Source of the DNA: Brachypterus glaber
Taxonomy: Eukaryota; Arthropoda; Insecta; Coleoptera; Kateretidae
DNA: 64,000 bases
Direction: 5' to 3'
Assembly (NCBI GenBank): GCA_958510825.1
Contig: OY294049.1
Location: forward strand, 39,212,774-39,276,773
The translations under genes were made by a program, and so were the position numbers. Below, piece after piece: positions 22,946 to 34,402 of this stretch (position 1 is the stretch's first letter; each line of letters starts with the position of its first letter). Below the pieces are notes generated by a model. That model was given only the letters and a program-made list of their open reading frames with translations, was not told the DNA's origin and searched no databases.

Positions 22946-23640
22946 AGTCAAATTTTTTTGTAAAATTTAAAAATACATGCGTTTTTTTGTAAAATTTAAA
23001 AAGGGAAACGCTGCCCGGCTGGATATGGGGTAATATGGTACCTAATTGAAAATCGTTATTCCAGAATATTTATTATGATCAAAGTTAATGGAGAGCCTCT
23101 ACCACAAGCTTAAAGCTTATTTGGGGCTCTCCATGACTCTGTTGTATAAAAACCTAACTAATAAGCTAGCTAACTCTACTTCCCTTTTACTGTTTCCTAA
23201 AGACCATCGATATTCTACAAGTTCTATTACCATAGAACTATTGCAATAGAGCTCTGTACAACTAGAATTATGAAACAGAAGACGTCTACCCTATCTCTAT
23301 CTCATTTGTGCACGGCACGCCACTACCAACTTAAATAAATTAAAAAAATATTGCATTTTTTTTGAATTTTTATCAACAATTACCGTTGATTTTTGTAAAT
23401 AAAGCTAAAGAAATGAATATTTTTTGCTAAGAAATAAAACTGATGATTTAATAGTAAAATAAAGAATGAAATATAAATCCTATTAATTGTTGGTTGCTTA
23501 ATCTATTTATTTATTTACAAAACATAACCTCAAATATGAAAAGGTAAATATAAATTTATTTAATGTTTATCATATTTATTATTAACTATATATTATTATT
23601 ATTATATATTTTAATATCGTTACCAGTTTCTACATTTTAA
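22946..23640. repeat. Repeat fragments shared with 31.5-32.2 kb
   Basis: A small hairpin at 23092-23145 (GGAGAGCC ... GGCTCTCC) is followed by 23225-23310, which is the inverted counterpart of about 32008-32085 (GACGTCTACCCTATCTCTAT). No gene. Confidence 0.55.
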
Positions 23641-23685
23641 GAAATTAATTAAATGACGAGCGTTATTTCTGTTATAGCTACCAAA

Positions 23686-23751
23686 ATGCCAAGATGTTTT
23701 TACAAGGGTTGCAAAAGTCCAAACGAATTTCGCCTAGGCTTTAAATCTAAG
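23686..23751 (+). CDS. Candidate first coding exon, THAP-like zinc-finger start
   Basis: An ATG in a favourable insect context (ACCAAAATG) opens 22 codons beginning MPRCFYKGCKSPNEF and ends exactly at AAG followed by GTATAA, a plausible splice donor. A methionine followed within a few residues by C-x4-C is how THAP domains start. These are DNA-binding zinc fingers of P-element transposases and their host derivatives. Only the first half of the C2CH signature is present, and the downstream exon was not found. Without splicing the frame ends two codons later. It may be a chance ORF, a relic transposase exon or a host exon. Confidence 0.25.
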
Positions 23752-24417
23752 GTATAAAGAAAGAACTCACCGTTGGTAAACAATATTTAAATATCAAAAC
23801 TCGTAAAAGTACTATAATAGTCAATAAAAACACAATATTTAGTAAAACACACAAAAAACTGAAATCAAAACAATATCATACGCAGCTCACACAATGACAG
23901 TGGCTAAACAAAATAGCGTTACTGACAGTGCAGCCAACATAAAACCTAGGAGCTTTTTTTTTCTTTATGTTGGTGATATTACTTCTATCCTTTTTGGGTA
24001 GAACTTTTGTCCCTGTCTAATCTAAATGGAGAAATCTCCATATAAAGGGTCTCTACTATTTCCTAACAAAGCAATGCATTGCAATTGAGCATGCTCAAAT
24101 ATTTATCCCACAGTTATTTTTTTATTGCTTTATCAAAGGATTATAACTTTGTAATAATTTTCTATTACTAAGCCTGCGAAGAGTACATAAAGGGCTCCAT
24201 TAAAGGAACGCCCTTAAGTGCAATCCGGTAATTGGCGGCGCCCCTTTCTTGCCAGCGAACAACATAATAAGGAATATCTCCTTTGATCGTCTTATATCTT
24301 AAAGCTGAGATCTAAAAATTGGAAATTACATGTCACAACCATTTACAGATAACGATTTCGCTAACAATATTTAGTACCGAGAACGATTTTTTTCACTTCT
24401 TATTCAATTATTTAAAC
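23752..24417. repeat. Repeat fragments, no gene
   Basis: The stretch 23983-24045 is the inverted counterpart of 31668-31730 (shared AGGGACAAAAGTTCTACCC). The stretch 24215-24265 resembles 63568-63610 (AATCCGGT..TT core with CCCCTT). Confidence 0.5.
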
Positions 24418-24553
24418 TTAACCCCTTCGCGCCCAGACTTATTTTTCAAGTCCACAGCATTATCCCAGATTTGGTTGCATAAGGTGGGACCCTGGGCTGG
24501 CAACGTTATTCATCTGGTTGCCATATGTGGCAACCTGGGCGCGAAGGGGTTAA
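24418..24553. mobile_element. 128-bp TTAA-flanked micro-MITE
   Basis: The element spans 24422-24549 with TTAA at 24418-24421 and 24550-24553. It has a perfect 15-bp terminal inverted repeat CCCCTTCGCGCCCAG. The CCC start and TTAA duplication fit a piggyBac-type element. At 128 bp it is among the shortest possible carriers of such ends. The 91-codon frame crossing it is accidental. Confidence 0.8.
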
Positions 24554-24917
24554 GAACACAACAACACAACTCAAGAAAAATCAACGACAACTAAGTAGGT
24601 AATGCGGCACTTAAGCTTACCCCCTCCACTCCCAATTTAGGCCGCTCCCACTAAAAATCATTGAATTTATTTCAATTCTTAATTTCTTGTTTTAAAGATT
24701 TATAACTTTAACTTCAGGTATATAAGGTAATAAATTTTAAAATGTTAAAATTAATTAAATAATTTTATGTCTTGAATACAACCAGATAATCTATAATTTT
24801 AAATTTAAACACAAAATGTAATAATAATAATAATAATTTTCAAAATAATCTGGTAATATTTGTTCTTTTTTTTTGACAATCTAAAACAACCCAATAACTG
24901 GGTCCAATTTACCTAAA
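24554..24917. other. Spacer with short (TAA)n
   Basis: A+T-rich, with a brief AATAAT repeat near 24820-24836; nothing else supported. Confidence 0.4.
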
Positions 24918-25075
24918 TACCTTCGTATTTTGTATATTACCTAGTTTACCATGGTAATTTGCTTTTGTGAATCATAATAGCAAATTACCATGGAAAAATA
25001 GATTTAAATATTATATTGTGCAAAATACGACTGTAGATTTTTAAGTATTATTATGTGATGACGTCATGACGCGTA
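24918..25075 (+). repeat. Short palindromic repeat F19, copy 2
   Basis: Contains TTCGTATTTTG, ACCATGGTAATTTGCTTTT and its complement AGCAAATTACCATGG, and ends in TTATGTGATGACGTCATGA. Homologous to 15718-15850. Confidence 0.7.
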
Positions 25076-26540
25076 AGTCCTGTAACAGAGTGGTCACCCT
25101 GTATATATTGAGTATTTATATTTTTATTTGTATGGTTATTGAACGTGACATAGCATTGTTCTTAACGGGTGGTTTGCTGTTTATTTTTACAGATGCTAAT
25201 ATTATTAGTATTTGGGAAGCTTGCATTTTGTGTAATTGAGGCGTTTACATAAAAAGGGTGTACATTTTTACTAGACTAATTAATTGGTTAATTCGGTTTT
25301 CTTAATTAATAAATATGGGAATATCTTTAATGATGTTGTTTTAGATACTGGCAATAGTTAGGGATTGTTTGTAAAAATGGTTTTTTCTACTTCGAAGCAA
25401 TGTCATGAAAATCAATATCAATCAATATGTAGAAGTAGTTTTTTTAATCATTTCGCTTAATTAAATTTAAATTCATTTTCAGTAATTTAAAGTAATTCAG
25501 TTTATTTTAATCGAAAACTCCTCAGATATTTTCGTTAATAGTTTTATGACTGGTATATCGGCATCTCTGGGAAGGGAAATCTTTGCCTGTGTTTAGTTAT
25601 GGTCAAAAATGGGATTCGGAAATATGTAGTCGTCTAGTTAAGTTGGGCCTTAGGGAAATTAGAATTAACGTAATATGTGAAAATTTAAAGTAAAATTTAG
25701 AGTCGCGCGTATAAAAATATCTGAAGGGTAAAGATGCTATTTATTCATAATTTTTTTCATTTCAAATTAAAATATTTTGTTGTTTTTTATTTGTTTTTAA
25801 CTTTTCATTTTTCTTTGAATTAAATTCTTTTCATTGTTGTTTAATCCTTTTGTTTTATTGGCAAGATATATTTTAATTAATTTAAAATATATTTGAAGTT
25901 TTTTACCTTTCACATTTCTATATAAAGTTAGTGATATTGGAAGACATCGAAGAAACATCTAAGAAAGTCAGATGAGTATTAAATAGTAATTAGATTCTTA
26001 TATTAACATTTGTTATCATATGATATATGATATTGTGATAATATTATGTAATATTATTACTGGTGGCACGCTACCCAAATAGCAACTATACAGCTATTTG
26101 TATTTGATACGCCTCCAAATAATAGTGTGTGGTTCTAAATTAATGTCTTAGATAATTAATATTTTTGGCTTTAATTGGGACCAGCACCCTATTACAGTCC
26201 CAATAGTTGTAACTTTAACTTCAATTTTATTTTGCTTAATTAAATATAGTACCATAGATACAGTGCGGTCGAAAAGCCACCCCTCTGTTACTAATTTTAA
26301 CACTTGATTGAATTTTAGTTGCGAAAGTAATATTTTTATAGCAGGCCTGCAGGAATAAAAAACAGCTATAAATTCACATATTTTGTGTGTCTTGAACCTT
26401 CATAATTGGCCATTTCCTATATTGACCAGTGGGACTCCCTACTTGAAAACACGAAAAAAATAGTTATCAAAGCTCCTCAAAAAGATCATCAATTTAATGA
26501 AAATAAAAAGGGTCCTAGTTCCCCTAGGAAAAAGTCACGT
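25076..26540. other. 1.5 kb without a recognised gene
   Basis: Starts with CACCCTGTATA near 25097, a sequence common at ends of TA-flanked elements, but no matching partner end was found. The rest is A+T-rich. Confidence 0.4.
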
Positions 26541-26595
26541 TAAAACGTAAGTCCCCTTTATTGCAGAATCACTAACGAGAAAAAATAGTGACAAC

Positions 26596-26700
26596 ATGTC
26601 TTCAGATCAAGATGATATTGGCGATCCATGGTGCGTAAAAGTTAAGTGCATATATGAGGTCTTATACGTACAGGGTGGTAAAAATAAAACAGAATTTTAA
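26596..26700 (+). CDS. Candidate short coding exon (acidic N terminus)
   Basis: An ATG in good context (GACAACATG) opens 34 codons beginning MSSDQDDIGDP. Twenty-five bases upstream of the ATG lies a TTTATTGCAG that could be a splice acceptor. Inside the frame, GATCCATG is followed by GTGCGT, a possible donor. No homologue recognised. An acidic start is common in many insect proteins and transposases, so this is suggestive only. Confidence 0.2.
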   Translation: MSSDQDDIGDPWCVKVKCIYEVLYVQGGKNKTEF

Positions 26701-26821
26701 AAAAATTATCAATTTTTTAAGAGTTTTTGTTTTTGCATTTTTTCGTTTGAATGCATCCTTTCCTTTTACACCCTTAAAAAATTGTGCTGTTTTTTTGACT
26801 TGTTAAGGCACGTGTTAACGT

Positions 26822-27050
26822 TGAGCGGTGGTAGCTCAGTCGAGAAGACTCTGACCAAGAGGTCCGAGGTTCGATCCTCGGTCAGAGAACAAAATTTTCA
26901 AATAAATATTCTACCGTAACCAAGTGCTTCGGAGGACACATAAAGCCTTAGATCCCACCTAAAACAGGGTTAAACATGCAACAGGCGCCGGAACTACCCA
27001 CTTCGGTGGGCAATCCCTGGCAATAATGCCATACGCTAAACAAATAAATA
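26822..27050 (+). mobile_element. tRNA-derived SINE (SINE-B)
   Basis: The head is a tRNA-like segment with box A around GGTGGTAGCTCAGTCGAGA and box B GAGGTTCGATCCTCG. A conserved insect SINE core follows (AAGTGCTTCGGAGGACACA), then a 3' domain GGCAATAATGCCATACG near 27020-27037. It differs in head and body from SINE-A. Both polymerase III boxes look intact. There is no matching acceptor stem, so it is not a functional tRNA gene. Confidence 0.85.
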
Positions 27051-27640
27051 ATTTTGAGCTAGCTAGCTGAAATTTGGTATAAATCATATTTAGACAATTT
27101 GGAAAAAATCTGGGGGAGTCCCAAAAATTATGTTTTATTAGAACCACTCTAATGTACCTACTACACACAGAAAAATGAAATAATATACATAGTTCCTATG
27201 ATTTCTGAATTTTCAAATAATTCTTTTTGCAATAAACAATAGATTTTTTACTTTTCTTGGCTTTTTATTGCTAAACTATATATGTTTGTCTGCTCTTCAA
27301 TATTTGTGTGTATTCCGAGAATGCTTTAAAATAAAGACTTTAAACCTAAACCATAAGTTTATGATCAATTTTTGTACTAATTTATTGTTTATTTTTTCTG
27401 TGTAAATGAGTTTTAAGGAAAAGTATTACTTTCTTGATAGCAGGGTTTTTCTGTGCGTATATCGTGCAGCAAATAAGATACGTTACGTGACCCACCCTTA
27501 TGACCCTCCAAATAAGAGTTATTCTGCTACGATGGACATCCGACCCTTTGTTATATGTAAAGGGCGAAAACTCGCCGCAATTTATTTACTACGAAGACGC
27601 AGAATAGCATACTGATCAGCACGGTGGGCCATTAAATTAT
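27051..27640. other. Spacer with unrecognised 69-codon frame
   Basis: The plus-strand frame 27406-27615 has a more balanced base composition at its centre, but I recognise no domain and see no splice structure. Confidence 0.35.
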
Positions 27641-28080
27641 TGACCCGAATTTATCATAATTTACTTGACCAGACTTCAATTAAAGAAAGGCGTCTAACAT
27701 AGGTAAATTTACTTATTTCCTCGTTTTTTTTTTAAATTATGCTCCGGCCTCATCTTTGTAAATAACAACATGTAGTAACCAGATAAAAAATTTAAAAAAT
27801 CTCGATTCTTGACCAAGATCTTTCGACGACGTGATTTTTGCCTTGTTTTGATTAAATTACACATGTCTTGATTTTTTTTCTCGAAATCAAGACAAGATTA
27901 CAAATCTCGATACTTGATTTTCGAAAAATCCTAATCAGCAGGGACAATTACGAAATTATTGACCATCTCCCAGTTAATAAAACAAGACGTCTAAAATAAA
28001 TACTTATTTCGTTATTTTTTTTTTAATTATGCTTCAGCCTTATCTCTGTAAATAACAACATGTAGTACCCCACACTTACA
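27641..28080 (+). repeat. Diverged direct duplication
   Basis: Two direct copies, about 27660-27785 and 27960-28075, share TTTGTAAATAACAACATGTA, TTATGCT-CGGCC-like and AGACGTCTAA-like blocks with mismatches. A TCGAAATCAAGACAAG hairpin lies between them. Confidence 0.6.
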
Positions 28081-28720
28081 CCAATGCCTCGAAACCAACG
28101 CTTATATATTCAATTAATTTGTGATTACAACAGATTAATTCATATGAGAAACATCAAGCGCTTTTTATGACTGTTATAAAAGATATAAAATGAAAATGAT
28201 TTAAATTCGTATCAACGTAATTGCTGAATAATACTTCTCGCCAAAATGCACTTGACTATAGTAGTAAAGTGTTAATATTATTTTAATGAAGCCGACTGTT
28301 TTGAGATGGTACTTGCTTTGTTGGAACTTTGTTGAAATCATTTTTAAAACGCGTTACGTCGTTACTCTCAAACACCAGACTAAAATCAAGGGAAAGTCGA
28401 GAGTTGCATTAAATTTAGCACTCGTACTGCCGCCAGAAAACTATAGGTTGCAACTTCCACTGGAGAATTGTATTTTTTACTTTTGTTTTAAGCATATTCA
28501 CATCAAGTAATGTCACGGCCTATAGGCTTTACGTACTTTAAAAAAGGCAAATGCCACAAAAAAAGCCTTGTCGTTAAATTAGTTTTCTTTTATCGACTGC
28601 GCCAATTATTTCGTTTTTTTTGCTACATTCTGTAATGTACCGCATTTTAAATTCTACTGTCAAAACATTTGGAAATTAACCTAACTTTTTGCGAATTGTC
28701 TGTTTGAAATATATTAATCT
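28081..28720. other. Spacer with unrecognised 74-codon frame
   Basis: The frame 28286-28510 (+) has relatively even composition but no recognisable domain; no splice signals support it. Confidence 0.35.
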
Positions 28721-28721
28721 T

Positions 28722-28850
28722 ACATTTTAGGGAATTTTAATGCTTATCGGCAACGCTGCTGATGTGCGACTTGGCAACATCGGAAAAAAGCGCCTTGCTT
28801 TTAAATTAGACACTATTTTCAGTGTCAGTACTTGCCGTAGAATTATTTTG
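28722..28850 (+). repeat. Dispersed repeat F15, copy 1
   Basis: Shares GGCAACGCTGCT, CTTGGCAACA, CGGAAAAAAGCGCC, TTTAAATTAGACAC and CAGTGTCA with 59856-59996 in the same order. No coding frame conserved. Confidence 0.75.
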
Positions 28851-29454
28851 CCTTCTCCTAAAAAGATACGATTGTCTTACTTTTCGAAATTCGTGAAAAA
28901 ACATAAAAAATATATACATAAACATTTTCCCATCTGCCGGTCTGTTTGTCTGTTTGTCTGTATGTCTGTTTGTGGGCACGATAAATTTATACCCTCGGAA
29001 CATAAAAAGTTGAAGTTTTTAGGTTCTAGGGGGTTAATGTGATTAAAAGTTAAAATTTCAAGAAAAATATTAGTTTTTACTCCCTTTAAACAGCTGTTTT
29101 TTAAGCTTTTCTTAGTCTTCCTATTTGCTTTTGACAAAAATCAGTATTGCTCATTTTCTCAAAATAATATGTTTGGACATTGTCGCCTATATTCCTCCTA
29201 CGGCAACGAAGTGCATATAGCCATATAGAGTGATTTTGGAGGAAGTTGGGGGGAATTGTCCGAATATGCTGTAACCAAATTACTTTAAATTTGCTTCGTT
29301 ACAGTAATATACATATAAAATTGTGCTCTAGCAACTCATGTCATAAAATCAGGATGATGTTGACAAAAAAATAAAAAAACCTGTTTGGCCCTACAATAAA
29401 ACTCACATATCGTTCTGTGAACATCTTGTCTCAAAAAATAATTTTCTGTTTAAC
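28851..29454. repeat. GTCTGTTT tandem motif and flanks
   Basis: An imperfect (TCTGTYTG)n tract runs 28936-28972. Similar short GTCT repeats occur at 34373-34391 and 42421-42445. The remainder has no supported feature. Confidence 0.5.
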
Positions 29455-29572
29455 TCAGTGGGCGCTGAAAGTCGAGTTGTAACCGTACCAAAGTACCTAT
29501 CAAAATTTATAATATATGAAACTTATAGACAATTTCAAGAGCTACAAGTTTGCTCATAACTACTTTTATGGT
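29455..29572 (+). repeat. F1 arm fragment
   Basis: Matches about 395-510 of the F1 palindrome (CAACTCGAC/GTCGAGTTG, GTAACCGTA, ACTTATAGA-AATTTCAAGAG, GCTCATAAC). It ends abruptly at ACTTTTATGG, where an F2 element begins, so F2 probably interrupted it. Confidence 0.7.
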
Positions 29573-30420
29573 ACTAGTGGGTAAAGTAAGATACTGCCCA
29601 TGAGAAAATTAACCTGCGAGGAGTCAGCCAAGCAGTTTAATTTTCGAGAGGGCAATATCGGTTTACCCAGCTTAGAAATTCATATTTTTATTAACTCTTA
29701 CTTTGGTAATGTGTAGTATATGATACATGAATTTTAAGATAACAAAAATAGTTATTTACAGTACAAGTGAGGTAAGTAGGATATTATTCACAAAATAAAA
29801 GTTGACTGATGAGGCTCCTGGGCCGAGTGGGTTAATTTTTGAGTGAATAATGTTACTTAACCCACGTGTGCTTTACAACATTTTATCCAATACCTCTTAA
29901 AAACCCTTCTCAATCAAATTTACAAATAACGATTCCACTAAATTTACTTGACATTTCAATATAATGTCACTTTTCGGTGATTAGAAATTTCATAACACAA
30001 CTGTTTACAGGATGATTAAAACGTCATTTTCATTAATTAAAATGTCAAGTGTAAACTAACATTAACAGTAGGTATTGGATAAAAATTATTTGGCAATGTC
30101 AGTCATGATACAAGTCAGTATTAAGTCATGTGGCTTTTTTTTAATATTTTTTTTTCATAAATATTTTACATTTATGTATCTAAATTTCCCCTTAAAAGAT
30201 TTTTTATATACTTCATCCCAAAGAGTGTTTGTCAAATTAAGGGTTAAAAATTTGACATTTACAAGAAAATAATTTGACAAGTGACAGTTGAGTGGGTAAA
30301 ATAAATAATTATCCACTCAATAAAGTAAAAGCCACGCGGGGCTTATTATTGAGTTTATCTATTTAAAATAAAACTGTCTCATTATCTGTATGTATTGGAT
30401 AAATCATTTTTGTTGGATTA
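29573..30420 (+). repeat. Nested F2 elements
   Basis: An F2 copy is split into 29573-29690 and 30255-30420. The intervening 29745-29905 is itself a diverged relative of F2: AGTACAAGTGAGGTAAGTA and GATATTATTCA parallel the F2 hairpin, and TATCCAATACC closes it. An F2-type element thus appears to have inserted into another F2. Confidence 0.65.
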
Positions 30421-31460
30421 AAATTTATATTTATGTGTGTATTGTATTATTTTCCACCACGTAAACTTTAAACTTTAAAGTAAACTTTTATTTATTTATA
30501 AACAAAATAAAGCTTAACCTTACTGAATTTTAACTACTGTTTGTCATTAGGTTAAAATAGAAGTTTTTGACCTATTATAACTGCAGCTATCTTATTTACA
30601 AACTTAATGTTGAATAGAAAAACTTTCAAGTATTTAATTTAAAATATTGTTAACTTTGTGATAGAAATAAGGTTAAATTAAATTCTAAGAAAGTTAGTGT
30701 ATATTTATACAAAGATTTTCTAAGATTTTCCTATATTCCGTGCTTTAAACTTCTAATTCTTCGTGCCAGCCAGAATTACAATAAAAAGTTTTACCGGGTT
30801 TTATAAAATTGCATTTATAGTACCGACAAACGGGGTAACTTTGAGACTTGTTAACAGTTGGGCTTCCTATATTCTGTGCTTTAAACTGCTAACTCTTTGT
30901 GCTAGCCAAAATTAAAATAAAAAAGTTCTACCGAGTTTTGTAAAATTACATTTAGTATCGATAACTGGGGTAACATTGACACTTTCTGATGATTAATAAA
31001 TAAGTTAACAGTTCAACAGTTTTTTCCTCCAGTTAACATAAAAAAGGCCAAGAATGATCACACCAATATAAACTTTGTTTTTGTGATATTTTTGTGTGAA
31101 AAAACACATATTATTCTATCTAACTAAATTAAAATTTACGGTAAAATAATAAAAAATATTATATTTATTTAGGATGAGGCCGGCAATAAATATATATGGA
31201 AATATAGTTGAAAAGTCAATAAAATATAAAGCCAATTTCGTTATATTGAATTTTCGTAACATAATCAAATAAGCTAAACTTTTTGGTCGAGAAACTTTTT
31301 TCATATAAACGAAGTTTATCGATTTCGCCCGATTTTAGTCATAAGAATGAGAAGATAAAAACAGACTTCCTTTATAAAAGTTGTTTCGAGAATAGTTTTC
31401 ATAAAATTGGCTTTTGTTTTATAAGATTATAATAGTTTCATTTGTTTTATAAAATGTTAA
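30421..31460. other. Spacer with two solo F4 ends
   Basis: Two short direct copies of a GGGGTAAC-containing F4-like end (about 30819-30845 and 30952-30980) follow related CTTCCTATATTC/CCTATATTCCG sequences. This suggests a diverged 130-bp duplication. No gene. Confidence 0.45.
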
Positions 31461-32250
31461 TACAGGGTCTTCCAGAAAATAAGTTTCAACAGTCCAAGGG
31501 GAGAATGTACAAGTTCCAACTGCAGTAAACAATTTTAAAAAAGTAATAAAAACAGCTATGCACATGGAGAAAAAATATTCTAATATGAAGGGTTTGTAAT
31601 ACTTTGGTAAGATACTTGATATAAAAATATTTAACTAATTAAAAAAAAATCAATAATTTGTTTCAATGGAGATTTCTCCCGTTAGATTAGACAGGGACAA
31701 AAGTTCTACCCAAAAAGGATAGAAGACATACATACACTCCCACTTCCACCCAACCAAACAAATTCTGTATTTATTCTTTGTTGAACAAATACAATATTTA
31801 CTTGGCCGGGCGAAAAGTGTAACTATATTATTTTTAAAAAAGAAATTACTGGCGCCATCTAAATTTTAGTAGAATTATCTTATTCTACAGATTCACATTA
31901 GCTATGTTCGTTCCTGCCGCTCAGTGCCACACTTTCCGGCCAACCAAATAAATACTGTATTTGTTGTATGAAAAACAAATACAGTATTTATTTGGTTGGC
32001 TGGAAAGTGTAGCACAAATGAGATAGAGATAGGGTAGACGTCTTTTGTTTCATAATTTTAGTTGTAGAGAGCTCCATTGCAGAACAATATAAAAAAAAAG
32101 TAATAAAAACAGCTATGCACATGGAGAAAAAATATTCTAATATGAAGGGTTTGTAATACTTGGGTAAGATACTTGATATAAACATATTTAACTAATTAAA
32201 AAAAAATCAATAATTAGTTTCAATTAGCACTTGCCGCCAAGAAATTAATA
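31461..32250. repeat. Composite repeat block
   Basis: Two direct 125-bp copies (about 31538-31668 and 32096-32222) share AAAAACAGCTATGCACATGG and ATATGAAGGGTTTGTAATAC. They flank a hairpin (31928-32010; AAATACAGTATTTATTTGG and complement) and a segment inverted relative to 23983-24045. The copies end in TCAATAATTTGTTTCAA, an end also found at 36780 (inverted) and 63960. Confidence 0.7.
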
Positions 32251-32337
32251 TTGCCATTATTTTTCAATATTTTTAGTATTTTAAACTCCATTTTAAATAC
32301 TTAAAATAAATATCTATAGATATAGATGGCAGGTATA
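32251..32337. other. Spacer
   Basis: Short A+T-rich junction. Confidence 0.3.
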
Positions 32338-32696
32338 CCACGCCCACTAGAACTTACCTCACAGTTGAGAATTTTTATATGTGTTCTTTATGTCCAGTCA
32401 AACTTATATAAGGAAATCATATTAGGGTAGTTATAACTTCATAACATTTAGCACCTCACAGCTGATTTTTTCAGAATTGTTTAATAAAAATATTTAAAAT
32501 CAAGTGATAACCTTGTCCGACGACATTTTTCTGGATATACCGTTGTCGGATGCCCTAAAGTTAAGGGTTGGTCCCAAAAAAAAACTCCCCGCTACCGAGA
32601 ATTTTCTTATGTAAGAAGTTGTTTGAATGGACATAAAGAACACATATATAAAGTCTCAAGGGTGAAGTAATAAAAAAAATTCTACTGGGCGTGGGC
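32338..32696. repeat. Foldback element with CCACGCCCA ends
   Basis: Inverted arms at 32338-32420 and 32610-32696. The outer ends ACCACGCCCACTAGAA and TTCTACTGGGCGTGGG match, as do TATGTGTTCTTTATGTCCA and its complement. No coding content. Confidence 0.7.
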
Positions 32697-33279
32697 TCCC
32701 GGACTATAAGATACGTTTTCAACTTTAAGTAAAACATTTCATTTAAGTACCCCACATACTGGCTCGCCACTAATTGTTTTTAGTAATCATTTCTATCTGT
32801 TTGAAAGTTTCTTAGTGTATAATATTATACATATATATTTTAGCTTTAACTACGATTTAACTAAATTAAATTAGTTTTATTCTGAAATAGTGTTTATAAT
32901 AAAATCGGATTATTCCATAAAAGCAGTTTAAAATAAATGGACAGAAAGAGAATAAAGCTAATCTGACGTTGCTAGGTTTCATTAAGTCTCCGACCATATT
33001 TTATTTAATTTTTATTGCTCCCAGTGTAGTTTTAGCTGTACAAAACGAAACAAAATCATTTGTTTTGGGGTCGTCCCGTTTTATCTAGCTAATGGGCTTT
33101 TTTAAAGCTTATTTTAGATGTAAATTAAGCCTTAATTCGCTTATATAAATTATATTATAACGAAAAAAAGCTCTGGTTCTAATTTAAAGAATTATAGCTA
33201 GCAATGTTTTATAATATAAAATATACAGGGTACTCAAGAAACTACTTACAAAATTTTAAGTGGCTCTTAAGCGAACTAA
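32697..33279. other. Spacer, nothing recognised
   Basis: TACAGGGTACTC at about 33226 resembles the end of a TA-flanked element, but no partner was found. Confidence 0.35.
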
Positions 33280-33553
33280 AGTATATTCAACTTCAATATG
33301 CAGTAGAAGTAAATAAAACAATCGCGCCGCGGCAGCTGGCGCGTGGTTTCATTGGTTAGAACACTCGAATGTTGTGAGAGTAGGGAAGAAAATTAAACAG
33401 GTCAGTACGCGAGTACTTGCGAAGAAGCGTGCAATGCATTGCAATGGACCGTTATATAGAAATAATTTTGCTTTGAGTCCTAAACGGTCACTAAATCCGT
33501 TGTTGTCAAGTGCGTTTGTTTACACTCACTGCATTTTGAAGTTAAATATACTA
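33280..33553. mobile_element. 274-bp element with 26-bp inverted ends
   Basis: Ends AAGTATATTCAACTTCAATA (33280) and its near-complement at 33528-33553 enclose a G+C-richer centre. The centre includes CGCGCCGCGGCAGCTGGCGC and a weakly tRNA-like stretch (33341-33375) with an A-box-like GGTTTCATTGGTTAGAAC but no box B. Non-autonomous; superfamily unknown. Confidence 0.65.
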
Positions 33554-34329
33554 TAATTTTAAAGGATCTCTATACATAGAGATAAATTTTTTCTTTCTTT
33601 TGGATGTTAGATCTATTAGATTAAGTCAATATTGAAAGTTTAAATTTTTTTACTATTTAATATTATCAAATATAGTAAGTTTAACTACATTCTACAGTAA
33701 CATGGAATATACTTGCCAATAACTTGAAGATAATAATGACTAACGAACCTAAAATAAAAGAAAAAACATAATTAGTATTTTTATATAAGCAAAGACATAA
33801 TTGATGTATTGCGAAACTTCAACAGAAAAATAACTATTTACTAGTCATTTTAATTTCACAACTGTGCTTTTTTACTTTCGTATAAAAAAGTATGTACATT
33901 CCTCGAGAGAAAGTGTTTCTCACGCTCATGCAATCAATTACATATGTCATATACTATTTCGTATACCCGGTACAAATAAATTATTCGAAATATCACAAGT
34001 GTTAATCAGATAAAAATTGATATTTTTGGTAAAATTTGATGATAGTTTTCGACAAAAATATTAATATCGTTTTTGCAACTGGAAACACGCCGATAAAAAA
34101 ATTAGCCAAAACAATGTAATCCAATTTTCGGCAGAAAAAATTTAATTTACAAACTTTGGAAATCCGAACAAATTGTGATTCAAAAAGCTCACATCATTAA
34201 AAAGCGAAGCATGTAAGCTCAGTCTGGCGAACTAATAATGTTTCGATTACAGAAAAGTTTTAGCGCATCGACATTTAAAGGTTTTTGTTGGCTCGTTTTG
34301 CCATGTCGTGCTTTATAAACTTATACAGG
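33554..34329. other. Spacer, nothing recognised
   Basis: No feature supported. Confidence 0.4.
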
Positions 34330-34402
34330 GCGATACAGAATGTCATGAAACGTCGAGAAAATGTGAAAAAATGGCTGTCTGTCTGTCTGTCGGGCGCCAG
34401 AC
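34330..34402 (+). repeat. Half copy of the GACGTTTC foldback plus (GTCT)n
   Basis: GAAACGTCGAGAAAATGTG matches the right arm of 21600-21840, followed by a GTCTGTCT tract at 34373-34391. Confidence 0.55.

Noticed and set aside
26822..26890. tRNA gene
   Set aside because: Box A and box B are intact, but there is no matching acceptor stem and the sequence continues into a SINE body.
29806..29832. CTGATGAGG...GGCCGAG as a hammerhead core
   Set aside because: No GAAA follows, and the segment aligns with the ordinary F2 hairpin.
33341..33375. tRNA-like segment
   Set aside because: Only an A-box-like stretch; no box B or cloverleaf.
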